The notes beneath the pieces were generated by a model. That model was not told the DNA's origin. It saw nothing but the letters and a program-made list of their open reading frames with translations, and did not search any database. From Psychrobacter sp. M13 (GTDB taxonomy: Bacteria; Pseudomonadota; Gammaproteobacteria; Pseudomonadales; Moraxellaceae): DNA of 64,000 nt. Location of the stretch: contig NZ_CP132194.1 of assembly GCF_030718935.1 (NCBI RefSeq), forward strand, positions 930,001-994,000. The letters run 5' to 3'. The translations under genes were made by a program, and so were the position numbers. Below, in pieces: positions 26,172 to 38,600 of this stretch. Position 1 is the first letter of the stretch, and each line of letters begins with the position of its first letter.

Positions 26172-26909
26172 ATGAGTATCAATAGTCAAAAAATCTCTAT
26201 TAGCGCTACCAAAACCTTAATAGCTGGAGCAGCACTCAGCGCACTATTGGCAAGCTCTGGTTGTGCCACCAATGAGCTACTAGAGAGTAATACTAGAACG
26301 ACTACCAACACGGTCAATAGTGTCCTCTCGCAAGATCAAATTGTCGCCTTTGGTCGTCCTGCAAGTGCTTTGCCAAAAACGCCTAATGCCACTATGGTCA
26401 TCGTTGGGGAAAAGAATAGCTACGTGCTCACCCAAGGTGGTACTGAAATGATAAGCCTATTGACTAAACTCGATCCAAAAAATATCAACGTTGAAAATGC
26501 TATGAGCTTTACGGTGCCAAACAATGATGGCTACTTTCAGGGACGGATGAAAATGTCTTATGCCAAGCTCAAAGATGAATTTGCGCGTAGTGACTACCAG
26601 TTCTTTTTACAAAACGGTGGTCAAGACTGTAGCTCAGATAGTGACTTACGTATTAACGCTCAGCGCTTTTGTTTTGATGTGCCCGTACAAGGCGCTATCT
26701 ATCCACAAGTTAGCAATCTTAGTATGATTCAGTCGCAGTACAAAGCGCTAAGCAAGCCTTATACTGTGACTTTTTATGGTAAAACCCAGCAAACTCAAAC
26801 GACAACTAGTGGTGCGAGCACAGGTCAAAAGCTAGTATTATTACCGTTTGCTTTAGCCTTTGATGTAGTAACCTTGCCTTTGCAAATATTAGGCACGGTC
26901 GCCAATTAA
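26172..26909 (+). CDS. Predicted outer-membrane lipoprotein of unknown function
   Basis: 245 residues. The N-terminus has a basic/hydrophobic signal sequence (TLIAGAALSALLASSGC) with a lipobox ending in Cys, so it is lipid-anchored and exported. The mature part contains two further Cys (DCSSDSDL, FCFDV) that could pair, and ends in a hydrophobic segment LLPFALAFDVVTLPLQILG, common in small Acinetobacter/Psychrobacter lipoproteins. AAGGATTAG precedes the ATG. The ~250 bp upstream is AT-rich, with no confidently placed promoter. No functional family is recognised. Confidence 0.75.
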   Translation: MSINSQKISISATKTLIAGAALSALLASSGCATNELLESNTRTTTNTVNSVLSQDQIVAFGRPASALPKTPNATMVIVGEKNSYVLTQGGTEMISLLTKLDPKNINVENAMSFTVPNNDGYFQGRMKMSYAKLKDEFARSDYQFFLQNGGQDCSSDSDLRINAQRFCFDVPVQGAIYPQVSNLSMIQSQYKALSKPYTVTFYGKTQQTQTTTSGASTGQKLVLLPFALAFDVVTLPLQILGTVAN

Positions 26910-26944
26910 GTAAAGATATACAATCCATAGATAAGTTTATGACT

Positions 26945-26982
26945 AAAAAAAAGCACTCAATATTGAGTGCTTTTTATTTTTC
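26945..26982. terminator. Bidirectional intrinsic terminator between convergent genes
   Basis: Stem AAAAGCACTCAA / TTGAGTGCTTTT with a small loop; A-run on the left, T-run on the right. It serves the lipoprotein gene and the minus-strand transglycosylase gene. Confidence 0.85.
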
Positions 26983-27067
26983 GATTTCTGATAAAAGTTA
27001 ATTAGTAACCGTTATTCAAAACCTGCTGCCAGTATTTACTTCCAAAAAACGGCTTTGTCCACGCGTC

Positions 27068-28387
27068 TCACCACGACGCTAAGGATGAGGCACTGTTCTG
27101 AGTGATAAAGCCATCTGGTGTCTGACCATTGTTAGCCTGCCATAGCTGGAACGCTTTACGAGTGTTAGTACCGATAATGCCATCAGCGCCTTTAGTATCG
27201 TAGCCTGAGCTAGTTAAGCGCTGTTGCAAGCGCGTCACTTGTGAGGTCGATAGCGGACGCTCATAGCGCGGCCAAGACTTACGTAGACCGCTCTGTCCTG
27301 CGATAGCTTTGCCCAATAAGCTCACGCCAAGCGCGTAGCTTGATGAATTGTTATAGATCTTAATCACATCAAAGTTAGGGCTTAGTAATAGCACTGGACC
27401 GTCTTTACCTGCAGGTAGCCACAGCTCCATTTGAGTATTAGCATCCAAAAACACATCTTCAATAGTATCGACACCCATAGCCGCCCAGCGCGCAGCAGAC
27501 TGCTTGCTACCGACGGTTGAGTAATCAAAAGAGCTTGGCAAAGTGGCCTCATAAAAGGGTGCAAGACCACGTACCCAACCTGATTGGCTCAGATAATTGG
27601 CGGTAGAGGCGAGGGCATCCGCGGTCGCCCAAGGGTTGCGATGACCGTTACCATCGCCATCAACGCCAAACTTCATCCAAGTGTCAGGGATAAATTGCGT
27701 TTGTCCCATACCACCTGCCCAAGAGCCGTCGAGCTGTGACCAAGACAAATCGCCGCGCTGCAATAGCTCAACTAAGGAGAGCAGTTGAGTCTCAGCGAAC
27801 TCTTGACGGCGACCATCAAAGGCAAGGCTGGCAAGCGAGCTTGGAATATAGCTATTACCCGTTACCGCGCCAAAAGAGGACTCCATACCCCAAATCGCGG
27901 CGATGATTTCACTATTAACGCCATACTGCGACTGTAGCCCAGATAAGTAAGAGCGCTGCTCGGAGTATTTGCTTTTGCCTGTACTGACTCGACCACTCGA
28001 TACGGCGGAGTCTGCATAATCCCAAGGCATTTTTGAGAATTCAGGCTGACTTGAGTCTAAAGAGATAACTTGCTGATTCAGATAAGTTGAATCAAGCAAA
28101 CGCCGAACATCATAGCTGCTCTTACCAGTGGCGATCGCGCGCATAGAAAAGTCCGATTTCCAATCATTAAAGCTGCGATAACTTGGTTGCGGCGCGGGCA
28201 CTGGCGTAACGACAGTAGGCTTTACGATGATAGGCGCTGGCTGAGGTTTGACGGTGATGGTTTGGGTTTGAGTAATGTCAACATTACCCTGACGTATAGG
28301 TTTATTGGTCTGTTGCATTGCCTGCTGACCGGTACAACCAGCAGCTAGCAAAACAGGGAAAATAGCGATGTATTGCTTTTTTAACAT
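27068..28387 (-). CDS. mltB: MltB-like lytic murein transglycosylase (lipoprotein)
   Basis: Cleaves peptidoglycan glycan strands to 1,6-anhydromuramyl ends. ATG 28387 gives a signal peptide with a lipobox (FPVLLAAGC), which is better than the ATG seven codons upstream. After a Pro/Gln-rich linker comes the SLT_2/MltB catalytic domain with the expected Glu in AAIWGMESSFG, plus GGMGQTQFIPDTW and DGDGNGHRNPW. The C-terminus carries a peptidoglycan-binding domain (QVTRLQQRLTSSGYDTKGAD ... NTRKAFQLWQ). About 439 residues, normal for the MltB family B group. It lies downstream of the tpgA-like gene, separated by a terminator. Confidence 0.9.
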   Translation of the reverse strand: MLKKQYIAIFPVLLAAGCTGQQAMQQTNKPIRQGNVDITQTQTITVKPQPAPIIVKPTVVTPVPAPQPSYRSFNDWKSDFSMRAIATGKSSYDVRRLLDSTYLNQQVISLDSSQPEFSKMPWDYADSAVSSGRVSTGKSKYSEQRSYLSGLQSQYGVNSEIIAAIWGMESSFGAVTGNSYIPSSLASLAFDGRRQEFAETQLLSLVELLQRGDLSWSQLDGSWAGGMGQTQFIPDTWMKFGVDGDGNGHRNPWATADALASTANYLSQSGWVRGLAPFYEATLPSSFDYSTVGSKQSAARWAAMGVDTIEDVFLDANTQMELWLPAGKDGPVLLLSPNFDVIKIYNNSSSYALGVSLLGKAIAGQSGLRKSWPRYERPLSTSQVTRLQQRLTSSGYDTKGADGIIGTNTRKAFQLWQANNGQTPDGFITQNSASSLASW

Positions 28388-28570
28388 AATGAAGGTCTCA
28401 GATATCAATAAGGACTATAAGCTAGGCGCTATAGAAGTCGATCAGATTTACAGCAAGGTAAAGGTAAAGATTTAACATTAGGCTCTGCCATCTAGCAAAG
28501 TTAAAATTAGGGTAGCAATAAATATCTATAAAGTCGATAACTAACTATCTTAGCTCACAATAGACCTAAC

Positions 28571-28604
28571 AAAAAAGCTGCCAATCAATAATTAGCAGCT
28601 TTTG
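28571..28604 (-). terminator. Intrinsic terminator downstream of the tpgA-like gene
   Basis: On the minus strand: AAAAGCTGC, a loop of about 13 nt, GCAGCTTTT, then T residues. It lies 23-56 bp after the tpgA-like stop and separates the adhesin operon from mltB. Confidence 0.8.
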
Positions 28605-28626
28605 ATAACGATAGGTTTGTAGTGTT

Positions 28627-29517
28627 TTATTGAATAACCGTCACATCAAGCGTGACACGGCGGTTTGGCTGCAAGCAGTCAATCTCTTGTTGGCGAGGTA
28701 GTGTGGTTGAACACTGCTGGACAGGCTGAGTCTCACCTGCCCCTGTTGCAATGATAGTATTGGCATTCACGCCTTGATTGATCAGATAGCTGCGTACTGT
28801 TTGCGCGCGTTTGATGGATAAGTTCATGTTATAGCCATCATCGCCTTTGCGATCGGTATGACCGGTCACAATGATTCTGCTATCACCCATATCTTGATAC
28901 TGTCTAAGCTTTGAAGCCAGCTCGTCAAGCTCTCGGCGACCTTGATCCAGCATATCTTGGGTATCTGACTTATCAAATCTAAACAGCGCATCAGCGCCTA
29001 AGTTAATGCGCTCTTTGATAGGCGCTGGCGGAGCTGGAACTGCAACTGGGGCAGGAGCAGGCATCTGCTGGATGATGGTTTGCGTCACCACTTGCGGCTC
29101 TGCCACTGGCGGCGGACAATCAGCAGGACTCCAATAGAACTCTTGACCCTTAAACTGCTTATCGAAGATTATTTTGTATTGGCAGATTTTGACTGAGTTA
29201 TCTGGCATATAGAATTTCATAATATAGTCCCATTCGCGGGCATACTGCCCTTCGCTAAAATGGGGACGACCAAGCAGCTGATAGACATCATCCTTACCAA
29301 CGCCAGGACGCATCTTTGATAAGTTCTCTCTATTAGGGAACTGGCCTTGATCCTGCCAAGCTTTGTCTAGATCTGGAAAGACGATGTCTTGCACCTGCAC
29401 TTGACCCTGATCGGTGATGCCATCGCTTAGATGGGTGGTACCTAGACAGCCGCTCATGCCAAGTACTGCTAAACCCAAGGCGCTAATACTAGCAACTTTA
29501 CTTATGTGATTCTTCAT
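28627..29517 (-). CDS. tpgA: TpgA-like lipoprotein: BamE-like domain plus OmpA peptidoglycan-binding domain
   Basis: ATG 29517 follows AAGGAAG at six bases. The signal peptide ends in lipobox MSGC. Residues ~50-110 resemble the BamE/SmpA fold (MRPGVGKDDVYQLLGRPHF). A Pro/Ala linker is followed by an OmpA-like C-terminal domain (RFDKSDTQDML ... VTGHTDRKGDDGYNMNLSIK), which binds diaminopimelate of peptidoglycan. In Acinetobacter, TpgA with this domain pair is encoded next to the trimeric autotransporter AtaA and anchors it to the cell wall. Here the gene starts about 115 bp after the stop of a giant trimeric autotransporter on the same strand, so the same role is inferred. Confidence 0.85.
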   Translation of the reverse strand: MKNHISKVASISALGLAVLGMSGCLGTTHLSDGITDQGQVQVQDIVFPDLDKAWQDQGQFPNRENLSKMRPGVGKDDVYQLLGRPHFSEGQYAREWDYIMKFYMPDNSVKICQYKIIFDKQFKGQEFYWSPADCPPPVAEPQVVTQTIIQQMPAPAPVAVPAPPAPIKERINLGADALFRFDKSDTQDMLDQGRRELDELASKLRQYQDMGDSRIIVTGHTDRKGDDGYNMNLSIKRAQTVRSYLINQGVNANTIIATGAGETQPVQQCSTTLPRQQEIDCLQPNRRVTLDVTVIQ

Positions 29518-29632
29518 GTGACTTCCTTTTAGATGCAATTTAAGTTCAATGTAAGTACATCAGTTATTAAAATGGCTCTTCATCTCATATGAATACAAGA
29601 TGAAGAGGTTTAGCAGAGCATTAATACTGATC

Positions 29633-32600
29633 TTAGAAGTGGAAGCCTGCGCCTACTGAGCCGCCAGCATTACCTTGGGTATCTGCTGTACCATTCAATT
29701 TCATCACCCAACGACCGTTGTCAGAGACTTTCGATAGACCCACAGCGACTGCGCTTTGACCGTTGTAGGTTGCAATACCACCACCAATCATGGAGCGACC
29801 TGGTAAGAATGCTTGAGGTATTGACGACATTGCCATAGCAGCTGATGTACCAGCATTAGCGTCATCTTCTACTTCGCCAATTCTATTACCTAAATCGTTG
29901 ATTGCGCCGCCAAGATTATTACCTAGAGTCGTTAACTGACCAACGTTAACAGCATCTGTGGGTGCGATACCATCAGCAACGCCAGTCACCACTTTACCAC
30001 CTGCATTAATGCCATTAGTAGCAGTGATGCTTGGACCGTCTTTGATAGTCACACCGTCGTTATTAACGACTGTATTACCCGTTGTGACGCTGTCTACTTT
30101 GATATCGCCATTTAAGTCAAAGCTGATCTCATTACCATTAGCAGGTTTTGTGACTTTGATGTTGCCATCTTGATTGTTAAAGTCAACGGTGCCGCCATTG
30201 GCCACATTCGAGGAGTTGTCCCCTTGAACGGTGACATTGAAGCCTTTGTTAGCGCCTGCAACGACATTATTTAGCTGACCGACGTTAACGGCATCGGTGT
30301 CATTTTTACCAGCACCGACACCTGTGATGACATTGCCGCCATTATTAAGACCTGCATTGCCTAGAGTCACATCACCTTTGTCACCGCCGGTGATGGTTAG
30401 ACCGTCCTTCTTGACTGTGGTGTCACCTACGGTTAGGCCGTCACCATTTAGCACGTTATCGCCTGCGGTCACGCTATCAACGTTAAGGTCTTTTGATGTT
30501 GCAACCTTATAGTCAGTAGAGCCATCTGCATTAGTAGACTTAGTGACAAGAATATTGTCACCTTCGGTCACGGTTGATTTGGCTTGAGCGGCTTTGGTGT
30601 TAATAGCTTTGATAGCGTCATCGATGGTGTCTTTACCTGTACCGCCAATGTCAGTAGTGGTTACGATACCACCTACATTGGTTGCATTACCGCCAATGAC
30701 GTTGGTAATAGAGCCTGCGGTAGCATTGAGCTGACCACCGTTCACCGCGTCTTTGCTGTTATTAGCAACGGTACCTTTTGCAATATTAGTGATAACGGTG
30801 TTGCCTGCATTGATCCCACCTGTAGTGATCGTCGGTCCAGTCGCATCGCCATTGGCATCTGTAAAACTTATGCCATCTTGGTTGACGATAGTGCTCTTGC
30901 GATCGTTATTGTTGCCAGCAACGATACCATTTGCACCATAGTTAGCAGAATTGCCAGCAGCATTAGTAACGGTAGTACCTGCAGTAGTCATAGTGCTGCT
31001 ATTACCTGCACCATCGTTAACTTTGACACCATTATTATTAGTCACTGTATTACCTGTAGTGACGCTATCGACAACAAGGTCTTTAGCAGTCGTCACTTCA
31101 TAGTTGTCGGCACCAGTAGTTAAATCTGTGGTCTTAGTAACAGTGATGTTTTTACCTTGAGTCACTGTGGTTTTGGCAGCAGTAGCCGCTTGTCCGACAG
31201 ATTGAATAGCATCATTGATGTTATTTTTACCAGTGTTGCCAATATTTTTATTGGTAAATGTACCAGTCGTTGGGTCATAGATGGTATCGCCACCAATAAT
31301 AGTGTTGACGCCTGTACCTTGATTAAACAGCTGTCCACCATTGATGGCTTCTTTGCTGTTGGCAGCCACTGATCCATTTGCGACACCGGTAATGACTTGA
31401 TTACCTGCGTTGATGCCCGCTGTGGTCACACTTGGACCACCAGCGATGGTGAGGCCTATGTTGTTCAGTAAGCTGTTGCCAGTTTTGACGCTACCATCTG
31501 TGCCAAGATCGAGCTTTTGAGCTAGCTCGACAATCAGACCCTCGCTACCATCGTTACGAATACCGATGTTACCTGTTGTCAGGGCAGCTCCTGTTGCTGC
31601 ACCGCCTGTGATGTTGAGAGTGTCACCTAGTTTACGGTTGATGGCAGTGCCACGGTCACCTTTGAAGTTGAGGCCGGCGTTGGTGACGCCTGTCACGGCG
31701 TTATTTAGGTCACCAATGTTTGCCGCGTTAGTGTCGCTACCAATACCACTGGCTACGCCTGTGATTTGTTTGCCACCTGCGTTGATGCCCGCTGTAGTAA
31801 TACTTGGACCACCAGCGATGGTCAGTCCATTGGTGTTCAGTAAGCTGTTGCCTACGGTGACGCTACCTGTATTACTCAGATCTAGGTTTTTATTTAAGGC
31901 AAAGTCAACGACGTTGTCTATCTTGCTAACAGTGATGTTAGTTTCACCGGTCGCAGTACCAATATCAACCGTATCACCTGCTTTGATAGCGGCGCCGTTA
32001 GCACCATTACTTTGTAAGGTGAAGCCGCCCTGTAAGGTTGTGATATTACCTGCGTTAGTCGTGACATTATTGTTAGTTGTGGTCAGCTGCCCAAAGTTCA
32101 CTGCATCTGTAGGAGTGGTGCCAGCCGCGACGTTAGTGATAGTGACAGGTGTACCAGCGTTGCCAAGGGTGACACGGTCTTTAGCAGCAGTGTCATACAG
32201 TACAGCGTTATCTGCTTTGACTAAGCTTGCTTTAGTAGCAGCGCTTAGATCAACCGCGAAGTCTGTCACATTGGCAGTACTTTTGGTGCCAGGGGTGACT
32301 GTGATAGCGCTAGGCGTGGTACTAGATACTGTCGTAGCATCAGCATTGACAGTATAAGTCTTCTGACCAGTCGTTGTATTTGTGGCTTCGGTAACACTAG
32401 CAACGTTAGTACCTGCGGCTACGATGGTTCTAGTAGCGGCATTAGTTGCATTCAACTGAGAGACGTTGACCCCATCTGTTGCATTAACACCTGCAAGGAC
32501 ACCTGAGATGACTTTATTACCGGCATTGATGCCAGATGTGGTGATGCTTGGGTTGCCAGTACCTAAGGTTAGGCCATTGGTGTTCAATACGCTGTTACCA

Positions 32601-35600
32601 GCAGTAACGCTTGTTAAACCGGTAAGAACGGGGTTGAGAGCAAAGTCAACGACATTGCCGTTTTTAGCAACGGTAAGGTTAGTTTCACCTGTCGCAGTAC
32701 CAATATCAACCGTATCACCTGCTTTGATAGCGGCGCCGTTAGCACCATTACTTTGTAAGGTGAAGCCGCCCTGTAGGGTTGTGATATTACCTGCGTTAGT
32801 CGTGACATTATCGTTAGTAGCGTTTAACTGACTACCATTCACCGCATCTTTAGAGGTCGTATTTAATGCACCTGCCGCGACGTTAGTGATAGTGACAGGT
32901 GTACCAGCGTTGCCAAGGGTGACACGGTCTTTAGTAGCAGTGTCATACAGTACAGCGTTATCTGCTTTGACTAAGCTTGCTTTACTGGCGTCACTTAAGT
33001 CGACGGCTGCATTAGTCACGTTAGTAGCGGAGTCTGTCGTGTTGATGACGGTTACTGCACCTGATCCTGCTGTGGTGCTAGCACCTTTAGCATTGATCGT
33101 ATAGATATCTTGTCCGTTAGTGCCTGTCGTTTTGACTGCATTAACAACATTAGTCCCTGCAGCCACTTCTGTTTTGGCAGCTGCTGCTGCACTACTGAGC
33201 TGTCCACCATTGATGGCTTCTTTGCTGTTGGCAGCCACTGATCCATTTGCGACACCGGTAATGACTTGATTACCTGCGTTGATGCCCGCTGTGGTCACAC
33301 TTGGACCACCAGCGATGGTGAGGCCTATGTTGTTCAGTAAGCTGTTGCCAGTTTTGACGCTACCATCTGTGCCAAGATCGAGCTTTTGAGCTAGCTCGAC
33401 AATCAGACCCTCGCTACCATCGTTACGAATACCGATGTTACCTGTTGTCAGGGCAGCTCCTGTTGCTGCACCGCCTGTGATGTTGAGAGTGTCACCTAGT
33501 TTACGGTTGATGGCAGTGCCACGGTCACCTTTGAAGTTGAGGCCGGCGTTGGTGACGCCTGTCACGGCGTTATTTAGGTCACCAATGTTTGCCGCGTTAG
33601 TGTCGCTACCAATACCACTGGCTACGCCTGTGATTTGTTTGCCACCTGCGTTGATGCCCGCTGTAGTAATACTTGGACCACCAGCGATGGTCAGTCCATT
33701 GGTGTTCAGTAAGCTGTTGCCTACGGTGACGCTACCTGTATTACTCAGATCTAGGTTTTTATTTAAGGCAAAGTCAACGACGTTGTCTATCTTGCTAACA
33801 GTGATGTTAGTTTCACCGGTCGCAGTACCAATATCAACCGTATCACCTGCTTTGATAGCGGCGCCGTTAGCACCATTACTTTGTAAGGTGAAGCCGCCCT
33901 GTAAGGTTGTGATATTACCTGCGTTAGTCGTGACATTATTGTTAGTTGTGGTCAGCTGCCCAAAGTTCACTGCATCTGTAGGAGTGGTGCCAGCCGCGAC
34001 GTTAGTGATAGTGACAGGTGTACCAGCGTTGCCAAGGGTGACACGGTCTTTAGCAGCAGTGTCATACAGTACAGCGTTATCTGCTTTGACTAAGCTTGCT
34101 TTAGTAGCAGCGCTTAGATCAACAGAGGCTTGAGTGACGTTACCTGCAAGTGCTGTCTCAGCTACGGTAAGCGCAGCAGAGCCTGCAACTGTTTTAGCGC
34201 CATTAGCATTGACGGTATAAGTCTTCTGACCAGTCGTTGTATTTGTGGCTTCGGTAACACTAGCAACGTTAGTACCTGCGGCTACGGCGGTTCTTGCTGC
34301 AGCATTAGCGGTATTAGCAGCGCTTAGCTGGTTGACGTTGACCGCATCAGTATCATTAACACCTGCAAGGACACCTGTGATGACTTTATTACCGGCATTG
34401 ATGCCAGATGTGGTGATGCTTGGGTTGCCAGTACCTAAGGTTAGGCCATTGGTGTTCAATACGCTGTTACCAGCAGTAACGCTTGTTAAACCGGTAAGAA
34501 CGGGGTTGAGAGCAAAGTCAACGACATTGCCGTTTTTAGCAACGGTAAGGTTAGTTTCACCTGTCGCAGTACCAATATCAACCGTATCACCTGCTTTGAT
34601 AGCGGCGCCGTTAGCACCATTACTTTGTAAGGTGAAGCCGCCCTGTAGGGTTGTGATATTACCTGCGTTAGTCGTGACATTATCGTTAGTAGCGTTTAAC
34701 TGACTACCATTCACCGCATCTTTAGAGGTCGTATTTAATGCACCTGCCGCGACGTTAGTGATAGTGACAGGTGTACCAGCGTTGCCAAGGGTGACACGGT
34801 CTTTAGTAGCAGTGTCATACAGTACAGCGTTATCTGCTTTGACTAAGCTTGCTTTACTGGCGTCACTTAAGTCGACGGCTGCATTAGTCACGTTAGTAGC
34901 GGAGTCTGTCGTGTTGATGACGGTTACTGCGCCTGATCCTGCTGTGGTGCTAGCACCTTTAGCATTGATCGTATAGATATCTTGTCCGTTAGTGCCTGTC
35001 GTTTTGACTGCATTAACAACATTAGTCCCTGCAGCCACTTCTGTTTTGGCAGCTGCTGCTGCACTACTGAGCTGTCCACCATTGATGGCTTCTTTGCTGT
35101 TGGCAGCCACTGATCCATTTGCGACACCGGTAATGACTTGATTACCTGCGTTGATGCCCGCTGTGGTCACACTTGGACCACCAGCGATGGTGAGGCCTAT
35201 GTTGTTCAGTAAGCTGTTGCCAGTTTTGACGCTACCATCTGTGCCAAGATCGAGCTTTTGAGCTAGCTCGACAATCAGACCCTCGCTACCATCGTTACGA
35301 ATACCGATGTTACCTGTTGTCAGGGCAGCTCCTGTTGCTGCACCGCCTGTGATGTTGAGAGTGTCACCTAGTTTACGGTTGATGGCAGTGCCACGGTCAC
35401 CTTTGAAGTTGAGGCCGGCGTTGGTGACGCCTGTCACGGCGTTATTTAGGTCACCAATGTTTGCCGCGTTAGTGTCGCTACCAATACCACTGGCTACGCC
35501 TGTGATTTGTTTGCCACCTGCGTTGATGCCCGCTGTAGTAATACTTGGACCACCAGCGATGGTCAGTCCATTGGTGTTCAGTAAGCTGTTGCCTACGGTG

Positions 35601-38600
35601 ACGCTACCTGTATTACTCAGATCTAGGTTTTTATTTAAGGCAAAGTCAACGACGTTGTCTATCTTGCTAACAGTGATGTTAGTTTCACCGGTCGCAGTAC
35701 CAATATCAACCGTATCACCTGCTTTGATAGCGGCGCCGTTAGCACCATTACTTTGTAAGGTGAAGCCGCCCTGTAGGGTTGTGATATTACCCGCGTTAGT
35801 CGTGACATTATCGTTAGTAGCGTTTAACTGACTACCATTCACCGCATCTTTAGAGGTCGTATTTAATGCACCTGCCGCGACGTTAGTGATAGTGACAGGT
35901 GTACCAGCGTTGCCAAGGGTGACACGGTCTTTAGCAGCAGTGTCATACAGTACAGCGTTATCTGCTTTGACTAAGCTTGCTTTAGTAGCAGCGCTTAGAT
36001 CAACAGAGGCTTGAGTGACGTTACCTGCAAGTGCTGTCTCAGCTACGGTAAGCGCAGCAGAGCCTGCAACTGTTTTAGCGCCATTAGCATTGACGGTATA
36101 AGTCTTCTGACCAGTCGTTGTATTTGTGGCTTCGGTAACACTAGCAACGTTAGTACCTGCGGCTACGATGGTTCTAGTAGCGGCATTAGTTGCATTCAAC
36201 TGAGAGACGTTGACCCCATCTGTTGCATTAACACCTGCAAGGACACCTGAGATGACTTTATTACCGGCATTGATGCCAGATGTGGTGATGCTTGGGTTGC
36301 CAGTACCTAAGGTTAGGCCATTGGTGTTCAATACGCTGTTACCAGCAGTAACGCTTGTTAAACCGGTAAGAACGGGGTTGAGAGCAAAGTCAACGACATT
36401 GCCGTTTTTAGCAACGGTAAGGTTAGTTTCACCTGTCGCAGTACCAATATCAACCGTATCACCTGCTTTGATAGCGGCGCCGTTAGCACCATTACTTTGT
36501 AAGGTGAAGCCGCCCTGTAGGGTTGTGATATTACCTGCGTTAGTCGTGACATTATCGTTAGTAGCGTTTAACTGACTACCATTCACCGCATCTTTAGAGG
36601 TCGTATTTAATGCACCTGCCGCGACGTTAGTGATAGTGACAGGTGTACCAGCGTTGCCAAGGGTGACACGGTCTTTAGTAGCAGTGTCATACAGTACAGC
36701 GTTATCTGCTTTGACTAAGCTTGCTTTACTGGCGTCACTTAAGTCGACGGCTGCATTAGTCACGTTAGTAGCGGAGTCTGTCGTGTTGATGACGGTTACT
36801 GCACCTGATCCTGCTGTGGTGCTAGCACCTTTAGCATTGATCGTATAGATATCTTGTCCGTTAGTGCCTGTCGTTTTGACTGCATTAACAACATTAGTCC
36901 CTGCAGCCACTTCTGTTTTGGCAGCTGCTGCTGCACTACTGAGCTGTCCACCATTGATGGCTTCTTTGCTGTTGGCAGCCACTGATCCATTTGCGACACC
37001 GGTAATGACTTGATTACCTGCGTTGATGCCCGCTGTGGTCACACTTGGACCACCAGCGATGGTGAGGCCTATGTTGTTCAGTAAGCTGTTGCCAGTTTTG
37101 ACGCTACCATCTGTGCCAAGATCGAGCTTTTGAGCTAGCTCGACAATCAGACCCTCGCTACCATCGTTACGAATACCGATGTTACCTGTTGTCAGGGCAG
37201 CTCCTGTTGCTGCACCGCCTGTGATGTTGAGAGTGTCACCTAGTTTACGGTTGATGGCAGTGCCACGGTCACCTTTGAAGTTGAGGCCGGCGTTGGTGAC
37301 GCCTGTCACGGCGTTATTTAGGTCACCAATGTTTGCCGCGTTAGTGTCGCTACCAATACCACTGGCTACGCCTGTGATTTGTTTGCCACCTGCGTTGATG
37401 CCCGCTGTAGTAATACTTGGACCACCAGCGATGGTCAGTCCATTGGTGTTCAGTAAGCTGTTGCCTACGGTGACGCTACCTGTATTACTCAGATCTAGGT
37501 TTTTATTTAAGGCAAAGTCAACGACGTTGTCTATCTTGCTAACAGTGATGTTAGTTTCACCGGTCGCAGTACCAATATCAACCGTATCACCTGCTTTGAT
37601 AGCGGCGCCGTTAGCACCATTACTTTGTAAGGTGAAGCCGCCCTGTAAGGTTGTGATATTACCTGCGTTAGTCGTGACATTATTGTTAGTTGTGGTCAGC
37701 TGCCCAAAGTTCACTGCATCTGTAGGAGTGGTGCCAGCCGCGACGTTAGTGATAGTGACAGGTGTACCAGCGTTGCCAAGGGTGACACGGTCTTTAGCAG
37801 CAGTGTCATACAGTACAGCGTTATCTGCTTTGACTAAGCTTGCTTTAGTAGCAGCGCTTAGATCAACAGAGGCTTGAGTGACGTTACCTGCAAGTGCTGT
37901 CTCAGCTACGGTAAGCGCAGCAGAGCCTGCAACTGTTTTAGCGCCATTAGCATTGACGGTATAAGTCTTCTGACCAGTCGTTGTATTTGTGGCTTCGGTA
38001 ACACTAGCAACGTTAGTACCTGCGGCTACGGCGGTTCTTGCTGCAGCATTAGCGGTATTAGCAGCGCTTAGCTGGTTGACGTTGACCGCATCAGTATCAT
38101 TAACACCTGCAAGGACACCTGTGATGACTTTATTACCGGCATTGATGCCAGATGTGGTGATGCTTGGGTTGCCAGTACCTAAGGTTAGGCCATTGGTGTT
38201 CAATACGCTGTTACCAGCAGTAACGCTTGTTAAACCGGTAAGAACGGGGTTGAGAGCAAAGTCAACGACATTGCCGTTTTTAGCAACGGTAAGGTTAGTT
38301 TCACCTGTCGCAGTACCAATATCAACCGTATCACCTGCTTTGATAGCGGCGCCGTTAGCACCATTACTTTGTAAGGTGAAGCCGCCCTGTAGGGTTGTGA
38401 TATTACCTGCGTTAGTCGTGACATTATCGTTAGTAGCGTTTAACTGACTACCATTCACCGCATCTTTAGAGGTCGTATTTAATGCACCTGCCGCGACGTT
38501 AGTGATAGTGACAGGTGTACCAGCGTTGCCAAGGGTGACACGGTCTTTAGTAGCAGTGTCATACAGTACAGCGTTATCTGCTTTGACTAAGCTTGCTTTA

